The translations under genes and the position numbers were made by a program. Below, piece by piece: positions 50,643 through 61,058 of a DNA stretch of 64,000 nucleotides. A model generated the notes under the pieces. It was not told the origin of the DNA, searched no databases, and worked only from the letters and a program-made list of their open reading frames with translations. The DNA comes from Seminibacterium arietis (lineage in GTDB: Bacteria; Pseudomonadota; Gammaproteobacteria; Enterobacterales; Pasteurellaceae), in assembly GCF_042675725.1 (NCBI RefSeq), contig NZ_JBHTJN010000009.1, positions 206,157 to 270,156 of the forward strand. Direction: 5' to 3'. Positions within the stretch are counted from its first letter, which is position 1. Each line of letters begins with the position of its first letter.

Positions 50643-51812
50643 ATGAAAACAGTTGATCTCGCTATTATCGGTGGAGGAATGGTTGGCTTAGCATTAGCTT
50701 CAAGTTTAAAAGATGTTCCCATTCGCATTGCTATTATTGAATGCTCCCCTCCCCAAAGTGCGGTAGAAAATATTACTTTCCGAGTCAGTGCATTAAATTT
50801 TGCTAGCCAAAGTTTGTTAACAAATCTCGGTATATGGGAAAAATTACTTAATTTGCGAGCAACTAGTTACAATCGAATGGAAGTATGGGAAAAAGACAGT
50901 TTTGCTAATATTTCCTTTAGTACCAATGGATTAGGTGTCTCACAATTAGGCTATATAATTGAAAATCATTTAATCCAGCATGTATTATGGGAACAAGTGA
51001 AACAACAAAAAAATGTTGAAATTATTACCGCACTTCCACAAAAAATAGGCATCACAGAAAGCCATGCGGTACTAACATTAGATAATGATGAAATTTTATT
51101 CAGTAAATTAGTAGCTGGCACAGACGGTGCGAATTCTTGGCTGCGAAAACAAGTAGATATTCCTCTTATTTTTCGGGATTATGGACATAATGCTTTAGTT
51201 TGTAACGTCGAAACAGCGGAGCCTCATCAAAATTGTGCGAGACAAATTTTCGACCATGATAGCATTTTAGCATTTTTACCATTGCACCATTCTCATCTTT
51301 GTTCTATCGTTTGGTCTCTCCCTCCACAACGGGCAGAAATACTCGTCAATTGTGATGAAAAAACTTTCAACCAAAATTTAACTGTCGCATTTGATAATAA
51401 ATTAGGACTATGTCAATTACAGTCTGAACGTCGAACTGTTCCACTCACCGCTCGTTATGCTCGTAACTTTGCAAAAGATCGCATTGCACTAGCTGGTGAT
51501 GCTGCTCATACTATCCATCCTCTGGCAGGCTTGGGTGTAAATCTTGGTTTTCAAGATGCTCTTCTACTTGCTAAAGAAATACGTAAAAATGTACAGTTAA
51601 ATATTGATATAGGTGAATACCAAAATCTACGTCAGTATGAACTTTGTCGCAAAACAGAAGCAGTTAAAATGTTAGTTGCAATGCAAGGATTAAAAGATTT
51701 ATTTGCTGGATCTAATCCACTCAAAAGACTAGCTCGTGGTATCGGAGTGAACGTAGTTAATCAGACTGGGTTTCTGAAAGAGAAGCTAATTAAACAGGCT
51801 CTTGGATTCTAA
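50643..51812 (+). CDS. ubiI: FAD-dependent 2-octaprenylphenol hydroxylase (UbiI-like)
   Basis: Second flavin hydroxylase, 389 residues: LAIIGGGMVGLALASSL, AGTDGANSWLRKQ and ALAGDAAHTIHPLAGLGVNLG. ATG 50643 has AAGGTGA upstream; the frame to 50619 lies inside ubiH. Position after ubiH gives UbiI (VisC), the C5 hydroxylase; UbiF (C6/C7 step) cannot be excluded from sequence alone. Confidence 0.85.
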   Translation: MKTVDLAIIGGGMVGLALASSLKDVPIRIAIIECSPPQSAVENITFRVSALNFASQSLLTNLGIWEKLLNLRATSYNRMEVWEKDSFANISFSTNGLGVSQLGYIIENHLIQHVLWEQVKQQKNVEIITALPQKIGITESHAVLTLDNDEILFSKLVAGTDGANSWLRKQVDIPLIFRDYGHNALVCNVETAEPHQNCARQIFDHDSILAFLPLHHSHLCSIVWSLPPQRAEILVNCDEKTFNQNLTVAFDNKLGLCQLQSERRTVPLTARYARNFAKDRIALAGDAAHTIHPLAGLGVNLGFQDALLLAKEIRKNVQLNIDIGEYQNLRQYELCRKTEAVKMLVAMQGLKDLFAGSNPLKRLARGIGVNVVNQTGFLKEKLIKQALGF

Positions 51813-51940
51813 TCTTAGAGCAAGATGATATTTTAGTTTGTAATAACATATTACTTATTATTATTTGTGAAAAAACACTTTCCTTTTAAAATCAATTTGC
51901 AGGTTTTAAGTTTAATCACAGCTAATTATAAGGAATAATC

Positions 51941-52720
51941 ATGCTTAAAAAAATTATTTTTTTAACTTTATCAATCACATCTCTTTTAGTAACTAATAAT
52001 GCTACTGCTAACAATTTATTAGAACGAATTAATACAAAAGGCGTAATTATTGTAGGAACAGAAGGCACCTATGCTCCTTTCACTTATCATAATTCAGAAG
52101 GTAAATTAACAGGTTATGATGTAGAAGTGGCTCGTGCAGTAGCAAAAAAACTTGGCATTAAAATTGAATTTAAAGAAACTCAGTGGGATGCTATGCTTGC
52201 TGGGTTAAAAAGTGGTCGTTTTGATCTCGTCGCCAATCAAGTAGCATTAACTACGCCTGAAAGACAAGTAACTTTTGACAAATCTGAACCCTATAGTTGG
52301 TCTGGTGCAATGCTCGTTGCTCGTGATAACGAAAATCGCATTCAAAAAATAGAAGATATAAAAGGATTAAGAGCCGCTCAAACACTCAGCTCCAATTATG
52401 GTGAACTTGCTATCCATTATAGTGCTGAAGTTATTCCAATTGATAATATGGCTCAAGGTCTATTGCTTATTCAACAAAACCGAGCTGATACTACATTTAA
52501 TGACTCTCTTGCATTACTAGATTATCTAAAAAAACACCCAAACTCTGGTTTGCGTCCTTTTTGGGAGGCTGATACTAAAATAGGTGCTGGATTTATTGTG
52601 AATAAAGGCAATAATGATGCTTTAGATAAAATCAATACCGCACTTATTGAGCTTCGCAATGAAGGTGTATTAAAAAAACTAGGTGAGCAATTTTTTGGTA
52701 GAGACGTCAGTGTTAAATAA
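51941..52720 (+). CDS. Polar amino-acid ABC transporter, periplasmic binding protein
   Basis: 259-residue precursor with signal peptide (about 1-23, ANA) and a type II periplasmic binding fold. GTEGTYAPFTYHNSEGKLTGYDVEVARAVA is the start of the SBP_bac_3 signature. The family suggests cystine or another polar amino acid; H. influenzae HI1080 is the likely counterpart from recall. AAGGAATAA precedes the ATG. First of a three-gene importer. Confidence 0.88.
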   Translation: MLKKIIFLTLSITSLLVTNNATANNLLERINTKGVIIVGTEGTYAPFTYHNSEGKLTGYDVEVARAVAKKLGIKIEFKETQWDAMLAGLKSGRFDLVANQVALTTPERQVTFDKSEPYSWSGAMLVARDNENRIQKIEDIKGLRAAQTLSSNYGELAIHYSAEVIPIDNMAQGLLLIQQNRADTTFNDSLALLDYLKKHPNSGLRPFWEADTKIGAGFIVNKGNNDALDKINTALIELRNEGVLKKLGEQFFGRDVSVK

Positions 52721-53426
52721 TTTTTTAATGTTACTTCCCTTCATGAATGAAGCAAGGGCTGAGTTAGTTATTAATGGCTTTTTCCCCATGGTCAAAGCCA
52801 CAATTTTGGTATCTATTCCTCTCGCTATAGTATCTTTTTTCTTTGGTATGATCATTGCAGTTACAATTGCTTTAATTCGTATCACTCCACAAAGAGGATG
52901 GTTTCATCGCATTTCTTTGATTATTGTGAAATTATACATTTCGATTATTCGAGGGACGCCAATGCTAGTTCAGATTTCAATAGTTTTCTATGGCTTACCT
53001 GCTATTGGCATTTTTATTGATCCTATTCCTGCAGCAATTGTTGGTTTTTCATTAAATGTAGGTGCTTATGGTTCAGAGACTGTTAGGGCTGCTATTCAGG
53101 CAATTCCTAAAGGACAATGGGAAGCTGGATATACTATCGGCATGAGCTATCTGCAAACATTTCGTCGTATTATCGCTCCGCAAGCATGTAAAGTAGCTAT
53201 ACCGCCTCTGAGTAACAGTTTTATTGGATTATTTAAAGATACTTCATTAGCTTCTATTGTTACGGTCACAGAAATGTTTAGAGTAGCACAGCAAATAGCG
53301 AATGCTTCTTATGATTTTTTACCTGTTTATATTGAGGCTGGTTTAATATATTGGTGTTTTTGCTTTTTCTTATTTGTTCTACAAAATAAAATTGAATCTC
53401 ATTTAAACCGCTATATTGCTCATTAA
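52710..53426 (+). CDS. Polar amino-acid ABC transporter, permease
   Basis: HisM-type permease with about five membrane segments and the EAA loop GYTIGMSYLQTFRRIIAPQA near residues 134-153. GTG 52710 (238 residues) overlaps the binding-protein gene and gives an N-terminus like H. influenzae HI1079 from recall; GTG 52683 (247 residues) is the alternative. ATG 52743 would cut into the first segment. Confidence 0.82.
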   Translation: MLNNFLMLLPFMNEARAELVINGFFPMVKATILVSIPLAIVSFFFGMIIAVTIALIRITPQRGWFHRISLIIVKLYISIIRGTPMLVQISIVFYGLPAIGIFIDPIPAAIVGFSLNVGAYGSETVRAAIQAIPKGQWEAGYTIGMSYLQTFRRIIAPQACKVAIPPLSNSFIGLFKDTSLASIVTVTEMFRVAQQIANASYDFLPVYIEAGLIYWCFCFFLFVLQNKIESHLNRYIAH

Positions 53427-53440
53427 AGGGGAAAATGATA

Positions 53441-54190
53441 ATGATAACAGTACAAAATATTCGTAAATCATTTAACAAGACGACTGTCTTACATGGCGTG
53501 AATTTAAATATCAAAAAAGGCAATATTGTAGTCATATTAGGACCTTCTGGTTCAGGTAAAACAACATTTCTGCGTTGCCTAAATGCTTTAGAATTACCAG
53601 AGCAAGGAAGTATTGATTTTGATAGTGAAAATCCGCTACACATTGATTTTGAAAAAAAACTAAGTAACAAAGATATACTGACATTACGACGTAAGTGCGG
53701 TATGGTTTTTCAACAATATCATTTATTTCCACACAAGACTATTATCGAAAACATTATGGAAGGTCCTATTTTTGTACAAAACAGAAACATTGATATTGTC
53801 CGCTTAGAAGCACTATCGTTACTAAAAAAAATAGGATTAGAAGATAAAGCAACTCTTTATCCTTATCAACTTTCTGGTGGACAACAACAACGTGTAGGGA
53901 TAGCAAGAGCACTAGCAATCAAACCAGAGCTAATGCTATTTGATGAGCCTACTTCTGCATTAGATCCTGAATTAGTACAAGATGTTCTAAACACTATGAA
54001 AATACTTGCTAACGAAGGACAAACAATGGTCATCGTCACTCATGAAATTCAGTTTGCCTTAGATGTAGCAGATCTAGTCGTTGTAATGGATAAAGGAGAA
54101 ATTGTCGAACAAGGAACACCACAAAATATCTTCATCAATCCACAACATGAAAGAACTAGATCATTTTTAACACGATTGAAAACAAATTGA
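53441..54190 (+). CDS. Polar amino-acid ABC transporter, ATP-binding protein
   Basis: 249-residue ATPase with Walker A GPSGSGKTT (34-42), Q-loop FQQYHLFPH, signature LSGGQQQR, Walker B LMLFDEPTSALD and the switch His in TVVTHE-like VIVTHEIQ. ATG 53441 is preferred; 53435 also follows the AAGGGG. Energises the importer formed with the two preceding genes. An exact uptake signal lies in the coding sequence. Confidence 0.92.
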   Translation: MITVQNIRKSFNKTTVLHGVNLNIKKGNIVVILGPSGSGKTTFLRCLNALELPEQGSIDFDSENPLHIDFEKKLSNKDILTLRRKCGMVFQQYHLFPHKTIIENIMEGPIFVQNRNIDIVRLEALSLLKKIGLEDKATLYPYQLSGGQQQRVGIARALAIKPELMLFDEPTSALDPELVQDVLNTMKILANEGQTMVIVTHEIQFALDVADLVVVMDKGEIVEQGTPQNIFINPQHERTRSFLTRLKTN

Positions 54191-54212
54191 AACTCCACAA
54201 GTGCAATTTTAT

Positions 54213-54989
54213 TTAATCAGGATTTTTAACATTAGTTTCAGTCCTCACCCATAGATCTGCATATTTAACAAAAGTGGAGTGAGCTGATAATACGGCGAGT
54301 AAAAAGCCTTGTTTACCATCCAAAAATCCCGCTTTTAAAAAATACATCTTAATAAAACAAGCTAATGCATGACTAGCACCTTGCAACAAAGTTGTTTTTT
54401 TACCTGAGTTTTCTCTCTGATCTGCCCATGCCTTAGCATAACTTGCCGATTTCACTAAATAATGATGAATATTTTTATAAGTGTAATGATGCAAATCCCC
54501 CACTAAAGTTTTAACTTTCGCATTTGCTGGCAACTGTACTTTTTCATGTACTAAATCATCACTATAACAAGTAAACTTTGTTTTATATAAACGAATAACA
54601 TAATCAGGATACCAACCTGAATGACGGATTTCTCGTCCAAAAACTTCACTTATACGAGATAACCGAAAAACATTATTATCTTCATTTCCCAAAATAGCAT
54701 GCTGAATTGAATCCCGTAGCTCATCGCTAACACGTTCATCTGCATCTAACCAAAGTACATAGTCAGAACTAACATACTGCTGTGCAATTTGACGTTGCTT
54801 ACCAAACCCTTGCCAATCTACATGTCGATAAAATTTTGCACCATAGCTTAAAGCAATTTCTTCCGTTTTATCAGTACTGCCAGAGTCAACAATAACTATT
54901 TCATCAACCCAATCTTTAACTCGATCTAAACATTTTGCAAGATCAGCTTCTTCATTTTTCACAATCATTGCTACGCTAATTGTTGGCAT
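54213..54989 (-). CDS. LOS core glycosyltransferase (WaaE/KdtX/LgtF family, GT2)
   Basis: 258-residue GT-A glycosyltransferase adding a hexose, probably beta-1,4-glucose, to the lipooligosaccharide inner core. [17 protein letters not shown] at the N-terminus, [14 protein letters not shown] for nucleotide-sugar binding and the DxD-type WLDADERV near residue 87. H. influenzae HI0653 (LgtF) is the closest recalled relative. AAAGGATAT precedes the ATG. Convergent with the ABC importer. Confidence 0.85.
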   Translation of the reverse strand: MPTISVAMIVKNEEADLAKCLDRVKDWVDEIVIVDSGSTDKTEEIALSYGAKFYRHVDWQGFGKQRQIAQQYVSSDYVLWLDADERVSDELRDSIQHAILGNEDNNVFRLSRISEVFGREIRHSGWYPDYVIRLYKTKFTCYSDDLVHEKVQLPANAKVKTLVGDLHHYTYKNIHHYLVKSASYAKAWADQRENSGKKTTLLQGASHALACFIKMYFLKAGFLDGKQGFLLAVLSAHSTFVKYADLWVRTETNVKNPD

Positions 54990-55293
54990 AGTATATATCC
55001 TTTCGCAGACTATCGTTTTACTATTCTAACTCATTCAATAAATGGAAGAAAGCGACCAAAAAATGCTAAAAAACAGACCGCACTTAATTATAATGAAAAA
55101 GCAAACTATCCCAAGAATAGCATGCTATGACATGTAACTAAATTATTAAAAATATCAACTTTTTTTCTTTTCGCAATCGCTTGCCTTCACATTTTTGACA
55201 TTTTAATAAAGATTTTTATTCTAAAACACAGTAGAATCACAATGCTATTTTTTAGTTCTTATCGCATTTTATTTAACTTGAGGAAAACCTTTT
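54990..55293. other. Regulatory gap before nupC
   Basis: No gene seen in this 304-base stretch. It holds an exact reverse uptake signal at 55077-55085 and a PurR-like palindrome at 55171-55186. A TTCACA half-site of CRP type overlaps the palindrome's right side. Confidence 0.6.
55171..55186. promoter_or_regulatory. PurR-like operator upstream of nupC
   Basis: TCGCAATCGCTTGCCT matches the PurR consensus ACGCAAACGTTTGCGT at 12 of 16 bases, including the central CG. It lies 108 bases before the nupC ATG. Purine control of nucleoside uptake would make sense; unproven. Confidence 0.45.
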
Positions 55294-56538
55294 ATGAGTA
55301 CCTTAATCAGTATAGTTGGGATTTTCGTGTTACTTGGAATCGCTTTTTTATTTTCCAATAACCGCTCTTCTCTCAATTTTCGAACAATCATCGGAGCATT
55401 ATTCATTCAAATTGCTATCGGTGCTTTAATTTTATATGTACCTGCAGGTCGTACCGTATTGCAAAGTATCGCTGCTGCTATAAGTAAAGTAATCAGCTAT
55501 GGTAACGAAGGTATTGCTTTCCTATTTGGGGGACTAGCAGATCCAAGTAATGTTGGTTTCATTTTTGCTGTTAAAGTATTACCAAGCATTGTCTTTTTCT
55601 CCTCTCTTATTTCATTACTTTACTACATCGGTGTGATGCAATGGATTATTAAAATCATTGGTGGTGCATTACAAAAACTACTGGGTACATCAAAAGCAGA
55701 ATCTATGTCCGCAGCAGCCAATATTTTCGTTGGACAAACTGAAGCACCACTCATTGTTAAACCTTACATTAGCAAAATGACAGAATCAGAATTATTTGCA
55801 GTAATGTGTGGTGGTTTAGCTTCTATCGCAGGTTCAGTATTGGCAGGCTACGCAGGTATGGGTGTTCCTCTAACTTACTTAATTGCCGCATCATTCATGG
55901 CAGCACCTGCTGGTCTTTTATTTGCTAAAGTGATGATACCACAAACTCAAAAATTCAATGATGATATTGAGAGTGTCGATTTAGAAAAACCGTCAAATGT
56001 CTTAGATGCAGCCGCAGCTGGTGCTTCTTCAGGTATGCAACTTGCTATGAATGTAGGGGCAATGTTGATCGCATTCATCGCATTAATTGCATTGATTAAT
56101 GGTATTTTAGGTGGAGTAGGTGGTTGGTTCGGTATTCCTGACTTATCACTTGGTCTAATTTTCGGTTGGATTTTCAAACCATTAGCATGGATTATTGGTG
56201 TTCCTTGGGGTGAAGCTGAAATTGCAGGACGGATGATAGGTACAAAATTAGCGATTAATGAATTCGTTGGTTATATGGAATTTACTCCTTATCTAGCCGC
56301 AGATGCAGCAGTTCAACTGAGTGATAAAACTAAAGCAATTATTACATTCGCACTATGTGGTTTTGCTAACTTCAGTTCTATCGCAATCTTAATTGGTGGA
56401 TTGGGTGGAATGGCACCAAACCGTCGTGGTGATATTGCCCGATTAGGTATTAGAGCGGTTATCGCGGGTTCATTAGCAAACCTAATGAGTGCGACTATCG
56501 CTGGATTATTTATTGGATTAAGTGGTGCAGCACTATAG
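55294..56538 (+). CDS. nupC: NupC, concentrative nucleoside transporter
   Basis: 414-residue proton- or sodium-coupled nucleoside symporter with about nine membrane segments. [12 protein letters not shown], the EFVGYMEF and the [13 protein letters not shown] motifs are typical of the CNT family and form the nucleoside and ion sites. TTGAGGAAA precedes the ATG. Heads nupC-deoB-deoD; imported nucleosides are then split by DeoD. Confidence 0.93.
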   Translation: MSTLISIVGIFVLLGIAFLFSNNRSSLNFRTIIGALFIQIAIGALILYVPAGRTVLQSIAAAISKVISYGNEGIAFLFGGLADPSNVGFIFAVKVLPSIVFFSSLISLLYYIGVMQWIIKIIGGALQKLLGTSKAESMSAAANIFVGQTEAPLIVKPYISKMTESELFAVMCGGLASIAGSVLAGYAGMGVPLTYLIAASFMAAPAGLLFAKVMIPQTQKFNDDIESVDLEKPSNVLDAAAAGASSGMQLAMNVGAMLIAFIALIALINGILGGVGGWFGIPDLSLGLIFGWIFKPLAWIIGVPWGEAEIAGRMIGTKLAINEFVGYMEFTPYLAADAAVQLSDKTKAIITFALCGFANFSSIAILIGGLGGMAPNRRGDIARLGIRAVIAGSLANLMSATIAGLFIGLSGAAL

Positions 56539-56539
56539 T

Positions 56540-56548
56540 AAGTGCGGT
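56540..56548 (+). repeat. DNA uptake signal sequence (nupC/deoB gap)
   Basis: Exact AAGTGCGGT immediately after nupC. Confidence 0.9.
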
Positions 56549-56573
56549 ATGATTTAGAAAAATTATTTACACT

Positions 56574-56599
56574 AACACCACGACTTAGTTCGTGGTGTT
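56574..56599. repeat. Perfect palindrome between nupC and deoB
   Basis: AACACCACGA-CTTAGT-TCGTGGTGTT, a 10-base stem. No T-run follows, so it is a weak terminator or an mRNA-processing/attenuation hairpin between nupC and deoB. Confidence 0.5.
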
Positions 56600-56649
56600 G
56601 TCATATTGACACAAGGAAAACGTTTGCTAATTTTAAATAAGAGGTAGCT

Positions 56650-57879
56650 ATGAAACGTGTATTTATAATGATGTTAGACTCTTTCGGTATCGGTGCTAGT
56701 GAAGATGCTGAAAAATTCGGAGATAAAGGTTCAAATACTCTAGGCCATATTGCTCAGCAATGTGCTGAAGGAAAAGCAAATGCAAAAGGACGTGAGGGTG
56801 CGTTATGCTTACCTAATTTAGAAAAATTAGGTTTAGGGCTAGCTACTCAACAATCTTCTGGTGAATTACCAGTAGGATTTGATCCAAATCCTAAACTAAT
56901 CGGAGGATATGCTTACGCTAAAGAAATTTCTTCTGGTAAAGATACTCCTTCTGGTCACTGGGAAATAGCAGGAGTTCCAGTTTTATTCGATTGGGGATAC
57001 TTCCCTCAGCACGAGAACAGCTTTCCTGAAGAATTACTAAACCGCATTGTAAAAAGATCTGGTATTCCTGGTTACTTAGGCAACTGCCACTCCTCTGGTA
57101 CTGTTATTTTAGACAAGCTCGGTGAAGAGCATATGAAAACAGGAAAACCTATTTTCTATACCTCAGCAGATTCAGTATTTCAAATAGCTTGTCATGAAGA
57201 AACTTATGGTTTAGAAAAGTTATATCAACTTTGTCAAATTGTTCGTGAAGAACTTGCAGATTATAATATCGGAAGAGTTATTGCTCGCCCATTTGTAGGA
57301 CCAAAAGCTGGAGAGTTTAGCCGCACAGGTAACCGCAAAGACTACGCTGTAGAGCCACCAGCAAAAACCGTATTACAAAAATTAGTAGAAGAAAAACAAG
57401 GTGAAGTTGTCTCTATCGGTAAAATTGCTGATATTTATGCACATACGGGAATCACACAAAAAGTCAAAGCAACAGGTATTGAAGCATTATTCGACAGCAC
57501 TTTGGTTGAAATCAAAAGAGCGGGTGAAAATACTATTGTTTTCACAAACTTTGTTAACTTTGACTCAGATTTTGGGCATCGTAGAGATGTTGCTGGCTAC
57601 GCAGGAGCATTAGAATATTTCGATAAACGCATACCAGAGCTATTAGAGTTAGTTACTGACGATGATATTGTAATTTTCACAGCAGATCATGGTTGTGATC
57701 CAACTTGGACAGGAACAGATCATACTCGTGAACATATTCCTGTTTTAATTTATGGGGCAAATGTACCTAAGCAGTTCTTGGGTAAACGAGAAACTTTTGC
57801 TGATATAGGACAAACAATTGCTGAATATTTCGGTCTATCTGAAATGGATTACGGTAAATCTATCATTAAATTTAATTAA
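56650..57879 (+). CDS. deoB: Phosphopentomutase
   Basis: DeoB interconverts ribose-1-phosphate and ribose-5-phosphate (and the deoxy forms). 409 residues of the alkaline-phosphatase fold: [20 protein letters not shown], the catalytic [11 protein letters not shown] with its Thr, and [16 protein letters not shown] binding manganese. AAGAGGTAG precedes the ATG; deoD is 12 bases downstream. Confidence 0.95.
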   Translation: MKRVFIMMLDSFGIGASEDAEKFGDKGSNTLGHIAQQCAEGKANAKGREGALCLPNLEKLGLGLATQQSSGELPVGFDPNPKLIGGYAYAKEISSGKDTPSGHWEIAGVPVLFDWGYFPQHENSFPEELLNRIVKRSGIPGYLGNCHSSGTVILDKLGEEHMKTGKPIFYTSADSVFQIACHEETYGLEKLYQLCQIVREELADYNIGRVIARPFVGPKAGEFSRTGNRKDYAVEPPAKTVLQKLVEEKQGEVVSIGKIADIYAHTGITQKVKATGIEALFDSTLVEIKRAGENTIVFTNFVNFDSDFGHRRDVAGYAGALEYFDKRIPELLELVTDDDIVIFTADHGCDPTWTGTDHTREHIPVLIYGANVPKQFLGKRETFADIGQTIAEYFGLSEMDYGKSIIKFN

Positions 57880-57891
57880 GAGGTTAATATT

Positions 57892-58608
57892 ATGACTCCA
57901 CATATCAACGCACCTGAAGGTGCATTTGCTGATGTTGTTTTAATGCCAGGCGATCCACTACGTGCAAAATACATTGCAGAAACTTTTCTACAAGATGCAA
58001 AAGAAGTAACTAATGTTCGTAATATGCTTGGTTATACTGGAACTTACAAAGGTCGTAGAATTTCAGTTATGGGACATGGAATGGGAATCCCATCTTGTTC
58101 TATTTATGCCAAAGAATTAATTACAGAATATGGAGTAAAAAAAATCATCCGTGTTGGTTCTTGCGGTGCTGTAAAAATGGACGTTAAAGTACGAGACGTG
58201 GTAATCGGTATGGGAGCATGCACTGATTCAAAAGTAAATCGTATCCGTTTTAACGATCATGATTTTGCTGCTATTGCCGACTTTGACATGACTGCAGCTG
58301 CAGTACAAGCTGCTAAAAATAAAGGTATTAAAGCAAAAGTAGGTAATTTATTTTCTGCTGATTTATTCTATACTCCTGATGTAAAAATGTTTGATATAAT
58401 GGAAAAATATGGAATTCTAGGAGTTGAGATGGAAGCAGCTGGTATATATGCTGTTGCAGCTGAATTTGGAGCAAAAGCTTTAGCAATTTGTACGGTCTCT
58501 GATCATATCCGAACTAATGAACAAACTACAGCTGAAGAACGCCAACTTACTTTCAATGACATGATTGAAATTGCATTAGAAAGTATATTGATTGGTGATC
58601 AAGATTAA
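57892..58608 (+). CDS. deoD: Purine nucleoside phosphorylase (DeoD type)
   Basis: DeoD phosphorolytically splits purine nucleosides, giving pentose-1-phosphate to DeoB. 238 residues: [13 protein letters not shown] phosphate loop, RVGSCGAV, and the [12 protein letters not shown] substrate loop with SDHIRT near the C-terminus. AAGAGGTTAA precedes the ATG. A strong terminator follows. Confidence 0.95.
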   Translation: MTPHINAPEGAFADVVLMPGDPLRAKYIAETFLQDAKEVTNVRNMLGYTGTYKGRRISVMGHGMGIPSCSIYAKELITEYGVKKIIRVGSCGAVKMDVKVRDVVIGMGACTDSKVNRIRFNDHDFAAIADFDMTAAAVQAAKNKGIKAKVGNLFSADLFYTPDVKMFDIMEKYGILGVEMEAAGIYAVAAEFGAKALAICTVSDHIRTNEQTTAEERQLTFNDMIEIALESILIGDQD

Positions 58609-58616
58609 TCTCACCT

Positions 58617-58645
58617 AGGGGTGTAATCACTTTTACACCCTTTAT
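58617..58645 (+). terminator. Rho-independent terminator of nupC-deoB-deoD
   Basis: AGGGGTGTAA / TTACACCCTT stem of ten pairs (one G.T), six-base loop, T-rich tail, nine bases after the deoD stop. Confidence 0.8.
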
Positions 58646-58680
58646 TTAAACCACTCGTTTTGATATAAAAGTAAATTATA

Positions 58681-59670
58681 ATGGTATTTAATCAAAATCA
58701 ACCGCACTTTTATCGTGGTCGCTTCTCTGTTGCACCAATGCTTGACTGGACAACTCGTCATTGTCGATATTTTCATCGTCAATTTAGTCATAACGCTTTG
58801 CTTTATACAGAAATGATCACGACAGGAGCGATAATCCATGCTAAATATGATCATTTAGATTTCAAATTAGAAGAAAATCCTGTAGCACTACAGCTCGGTG
58901 GTAGCGATCCTGTCCAATTAGCTCATTGTGCTAAAATTGCACAGCAGCGAGGCTATCAAGAAATTAATTTAAATGTAGGTTGCCCGTCTGATCGTGTTCA
59001 AAATGGTCTTTTTGGTGCTTGTCTTATGGCAAAGGCAGAGCTTGTAGCACAATGTGTAAAGGCTATGCAAAGTGTAGTTGAAATTCCTATTACAGTAAAA
59101 ACAAGGATTGGAATCGATAATTTAGATAGTTACGATTTTTTCTGTGATTTTATTGAAAAAGTACATCAAGGTGGGTGCAATGAATTTATTATTCATGCAA
59201 GAAAAGCATGGCTATCGGGACTAAGTCCAAAAGAAAATAGAGAAATTCCACCACTAAATTATGATCGTGTTTATCAACTCAAACAAGATTTCCCCCATTT
59301 GTTGATTAGCATTAATGGCGGAATTAAAACACTTGAAGAAATACAGCAACATCTACAATTTGTCGATGGTGTAATGATAGGACGTGAAGCATATCAAAAT
59401 CCCTCCTTATTAGGTTACATTGATCAAACTTTATTTAGTCCTCAATACCCTATTATTTCACCTCAAATGGCTATAAAAAAAATGTTTCCTTATATTGAGC
59501 AACAATTAACTATGGGTGTACATTTAAATCACATTACTCGACATATGCTAGGAGCCTTTCAAAATTGTAGAGGAGCAAAACAATGGCGACGATATTTGAG
59601 TGAGAATGCACACAAATCAAATGCAGGCATAGATATATTAGAAACTGCACTGAGTTTTATTGAAGAATGA
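58681..59670 (+). CDS. dusA: tRNA-dihydrouridine(20/20a) synthase
   Basis: DusA reduces uridines 20 and 20a of tRNA using FMN and NADPH. 329 residues with [19 protein letters not shown], the catalytic [12 protein letters not shown] cysteine region, [16 protein letters not shown] and SINGGI, all close to E. coli DusA. No clear Shine-Dalgarno before ATG 58681. An exact uptake signal encodes residues just after the start. Confidence 0.94.
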   Translation: MVFNQNQPHFYRGRFSVAPMLDWTTRHCRYFHRQFSHNALLYTEMITTGAIIHAKYDHLDFKLEENPVALQLGGSDPVQLAHCAKIAQQRGYQEINLNVGCPSDRVQNGLFGACLMAKAELVAQCVKAMQSVVEIPITVKTRIGIDNLDSYDFFCDFIEKVHQGGCNEFIIHARKAWLSGLSPKENREIPPLNYDRVYQLKQDFPHLLISINGGIKTLEEIQQHLQFVDGVMIGREAYQNPSLLGYIDQTLFSPQYPIISPQMAIKKMFPYIEQQLTMGVHLNHITRHMLGAFQNCRGAKQWRRYLSENAHKSNAGIDILETALSFIEE

Positions 59671-59693
59671 TTTAAACCCTATTTAAATCATTC
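59665..59693 (+). terminator. Hairpin overlapping the dusA stop codon
   Basis: Perfect 12-base stem GAATGATTTAAA / TTTAAATCATTC, five-base loop; it begins inside the last codon and includes the TGA. The T-run is weak. Confidence 0.6.
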
Positions 59694-60079
59694 TTCTAAC
59701 TTAATAAGCTATTTTTTATTTTCTATTATAAAATCACTATAATTCAATTTCATGTAAAACATAGCAAAAAATATGTCACAAATTAATTAAAAATCGTGAA
59801 TAAAATTTTCAGTAACGTATTTAATAATAAAGCAAATAAATATTAACTAAAACTCACTCAAACTAACACCGCTTTTATACAAAAAATTTGTGACATTGCT
59901 CACATATAATCAAAGACTGCCTTTTTTAATCTTCTTAACCTGTTATCATTATCCAGAGAACTTCTTATTTAAATAGCGGGGTTGGTTGCCTGCTTTAGTA
60001 TAATTGCAAGTGCTATCAATTCTGTTCATTAAGCTAAAAACTTAGTTATACTATAACATTCTAATTAAAAGGAAAAACT
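59671..60079. other. 409-base gap between dusA and aphA with CRP-dependent promoter
   Basis: No gene seen. It contains the dusA hairpin, long A+T runs, a perfect CRP-type site (59889-59904) and an extended -10 (59941-59949), then a leader of about 120 bases to aphA. The long leader is unexplained. Confidence 0.6.
59889..59949 (+). promoter_or_regulatory. CRP site and extended -10 of aphA
   Basis: TGTGA-CATTGC-TCACA at 59889-59904 is a perfect core palindrome. TGTTATCAT at 59941-59949 is an extended -10 predicting a start near 59957. The CRP centre is then about -60, the class I position. Confidence 0.65.
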
Positions 60080-60802
60080 ATGAAAATTTTTCATTATTCT
60101 GCTGTAGTTACGATTCTAGCAACCGCATTAAGTTGCAACTTATATGCATCCCCTAAAGAACCCTATACTCAAGCAGGCTTTGATACTCGTACAGCTGAAA
60201 AGCAACAAGCTCCTATTCATTGGGTATCTGTTGAGCAAATCAAAGCAAGTTTATCAGGCAAACCACCAATGAACGTAAGTTTTGATATTGATGATACTGT
60301 ACTTGCTAGTAGCGGTTGCTTCTACTATGGAAAACAAAAATACTCACCTAATGACTTTAGTTACTTGAAAAATCAAAACTTTTGGGATGAAATTAATGCT
60401 GGTTGCGACAAATATTCTATACCAAAAGAAGTTGCAAGAGAGTTGATCAAAATGCATCAAGAAAGAGGGGATCAAATTTTCTTCATCACAGGACGGACCG
60501 CAGGTAAAGACGATCAAGTAACGCCTTTATTAGCAAAAACTTTCAATATTAAAAACGTTCATCCTGTTAATTTCATGGGTGGACATGGTCAAGAAGTATT
60601 AAAAACAAAATACAATAAAGCAGCAGGTATATTAAAACATCATGTCCAACTTCATTACGGAGACAGTGACGATGATATTCTTGCAGCGAAAGAAGCTGGT
60701 ATCCGCGGGATTCGTATACTAAGAGCGACTAACTCTACTTATTTACCTTTCCCACAAGCTGGTGGTTATGGCGAAGAAGTAATCATTAATTCAAGTTATT
60801 AA
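60080..60802 (+). CDS. aphA: Class B acid phosphatase
   Basis: Periplasmic HAD-superfamily nonspecific phosphatase, 240 residues. Signal peptide about 1-23 (LYA). The HAD nucleophile is D69 and general acid D71 in SFDIDDTVLAS; FFITGRTA and GDSDDDI provide the other HAD motifs. It can release phosphate from nucleotides, perhaps feeding the nucleoside uptake encoded upstream. AAAGGAAAA precedes the ATG. CRP control is likely. Confidence 0.93.
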   Translation: MKIFHYSAVVTILATALSCNLYASPKEPYTQAGFDTRTAEKQQAPIHWVSVEQIKASLSGKPPMNVSFDIDDTVLASSGCFYYGKQKYSPNDFSYLKNQNFWDEINAGCDKYSIPKEVARELIKMHQERGDQIFFITGRTAGKDDQVTPLLAKTFNIKNVHPVNFMGGHGQEVLKTKYNKAAGILKHHVQLHYGDSDDDILAAKEAGIRGIRILRATNSTYLPFPQAGGYGEEVIINSSY

Positions 60803-61058
60803 ACTTAGAAGAGAAATGAGATTTTAATAATATTTCATTTCTCTTTAACATTTGCCAAAATAAAAGAAATTTATCTCCAAAGTGCGGTATAGTTTTCAAT
60901 TAAATCAATTATTATCGCTTTGTTCATGCCAATATTATCATTAATACAAATAATTTAAAAAATGACCGCACTTTGCTATCTTTTTGTGATAACTAATAGC
61001 ATACTTATTATTTAGCTACATTCATTTAATGCATTCAAATATTAAGAGGGGACTTATT
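60803..61058. other. Gap between aphA and the DcuC-like gene
   Basis: No gene seen. Two exact uptake signals in opposite orientation, at 60880-60888 and 60964-60972, lie 75 bases apart. TTCAATTAAATCAA at 60895-60908 matches the FNR consensus TTGAT-N4-ATCAA at eight of ten bases. Confidence 0.5.

Noticed and set aside
60895..60908. FNR site before the DcuC-like gene as a firm call
   Set aside because: Eight of ten positions match but it is about 150 bases from the start and lies in A+T-rich DNA; noted only in the gap entry.
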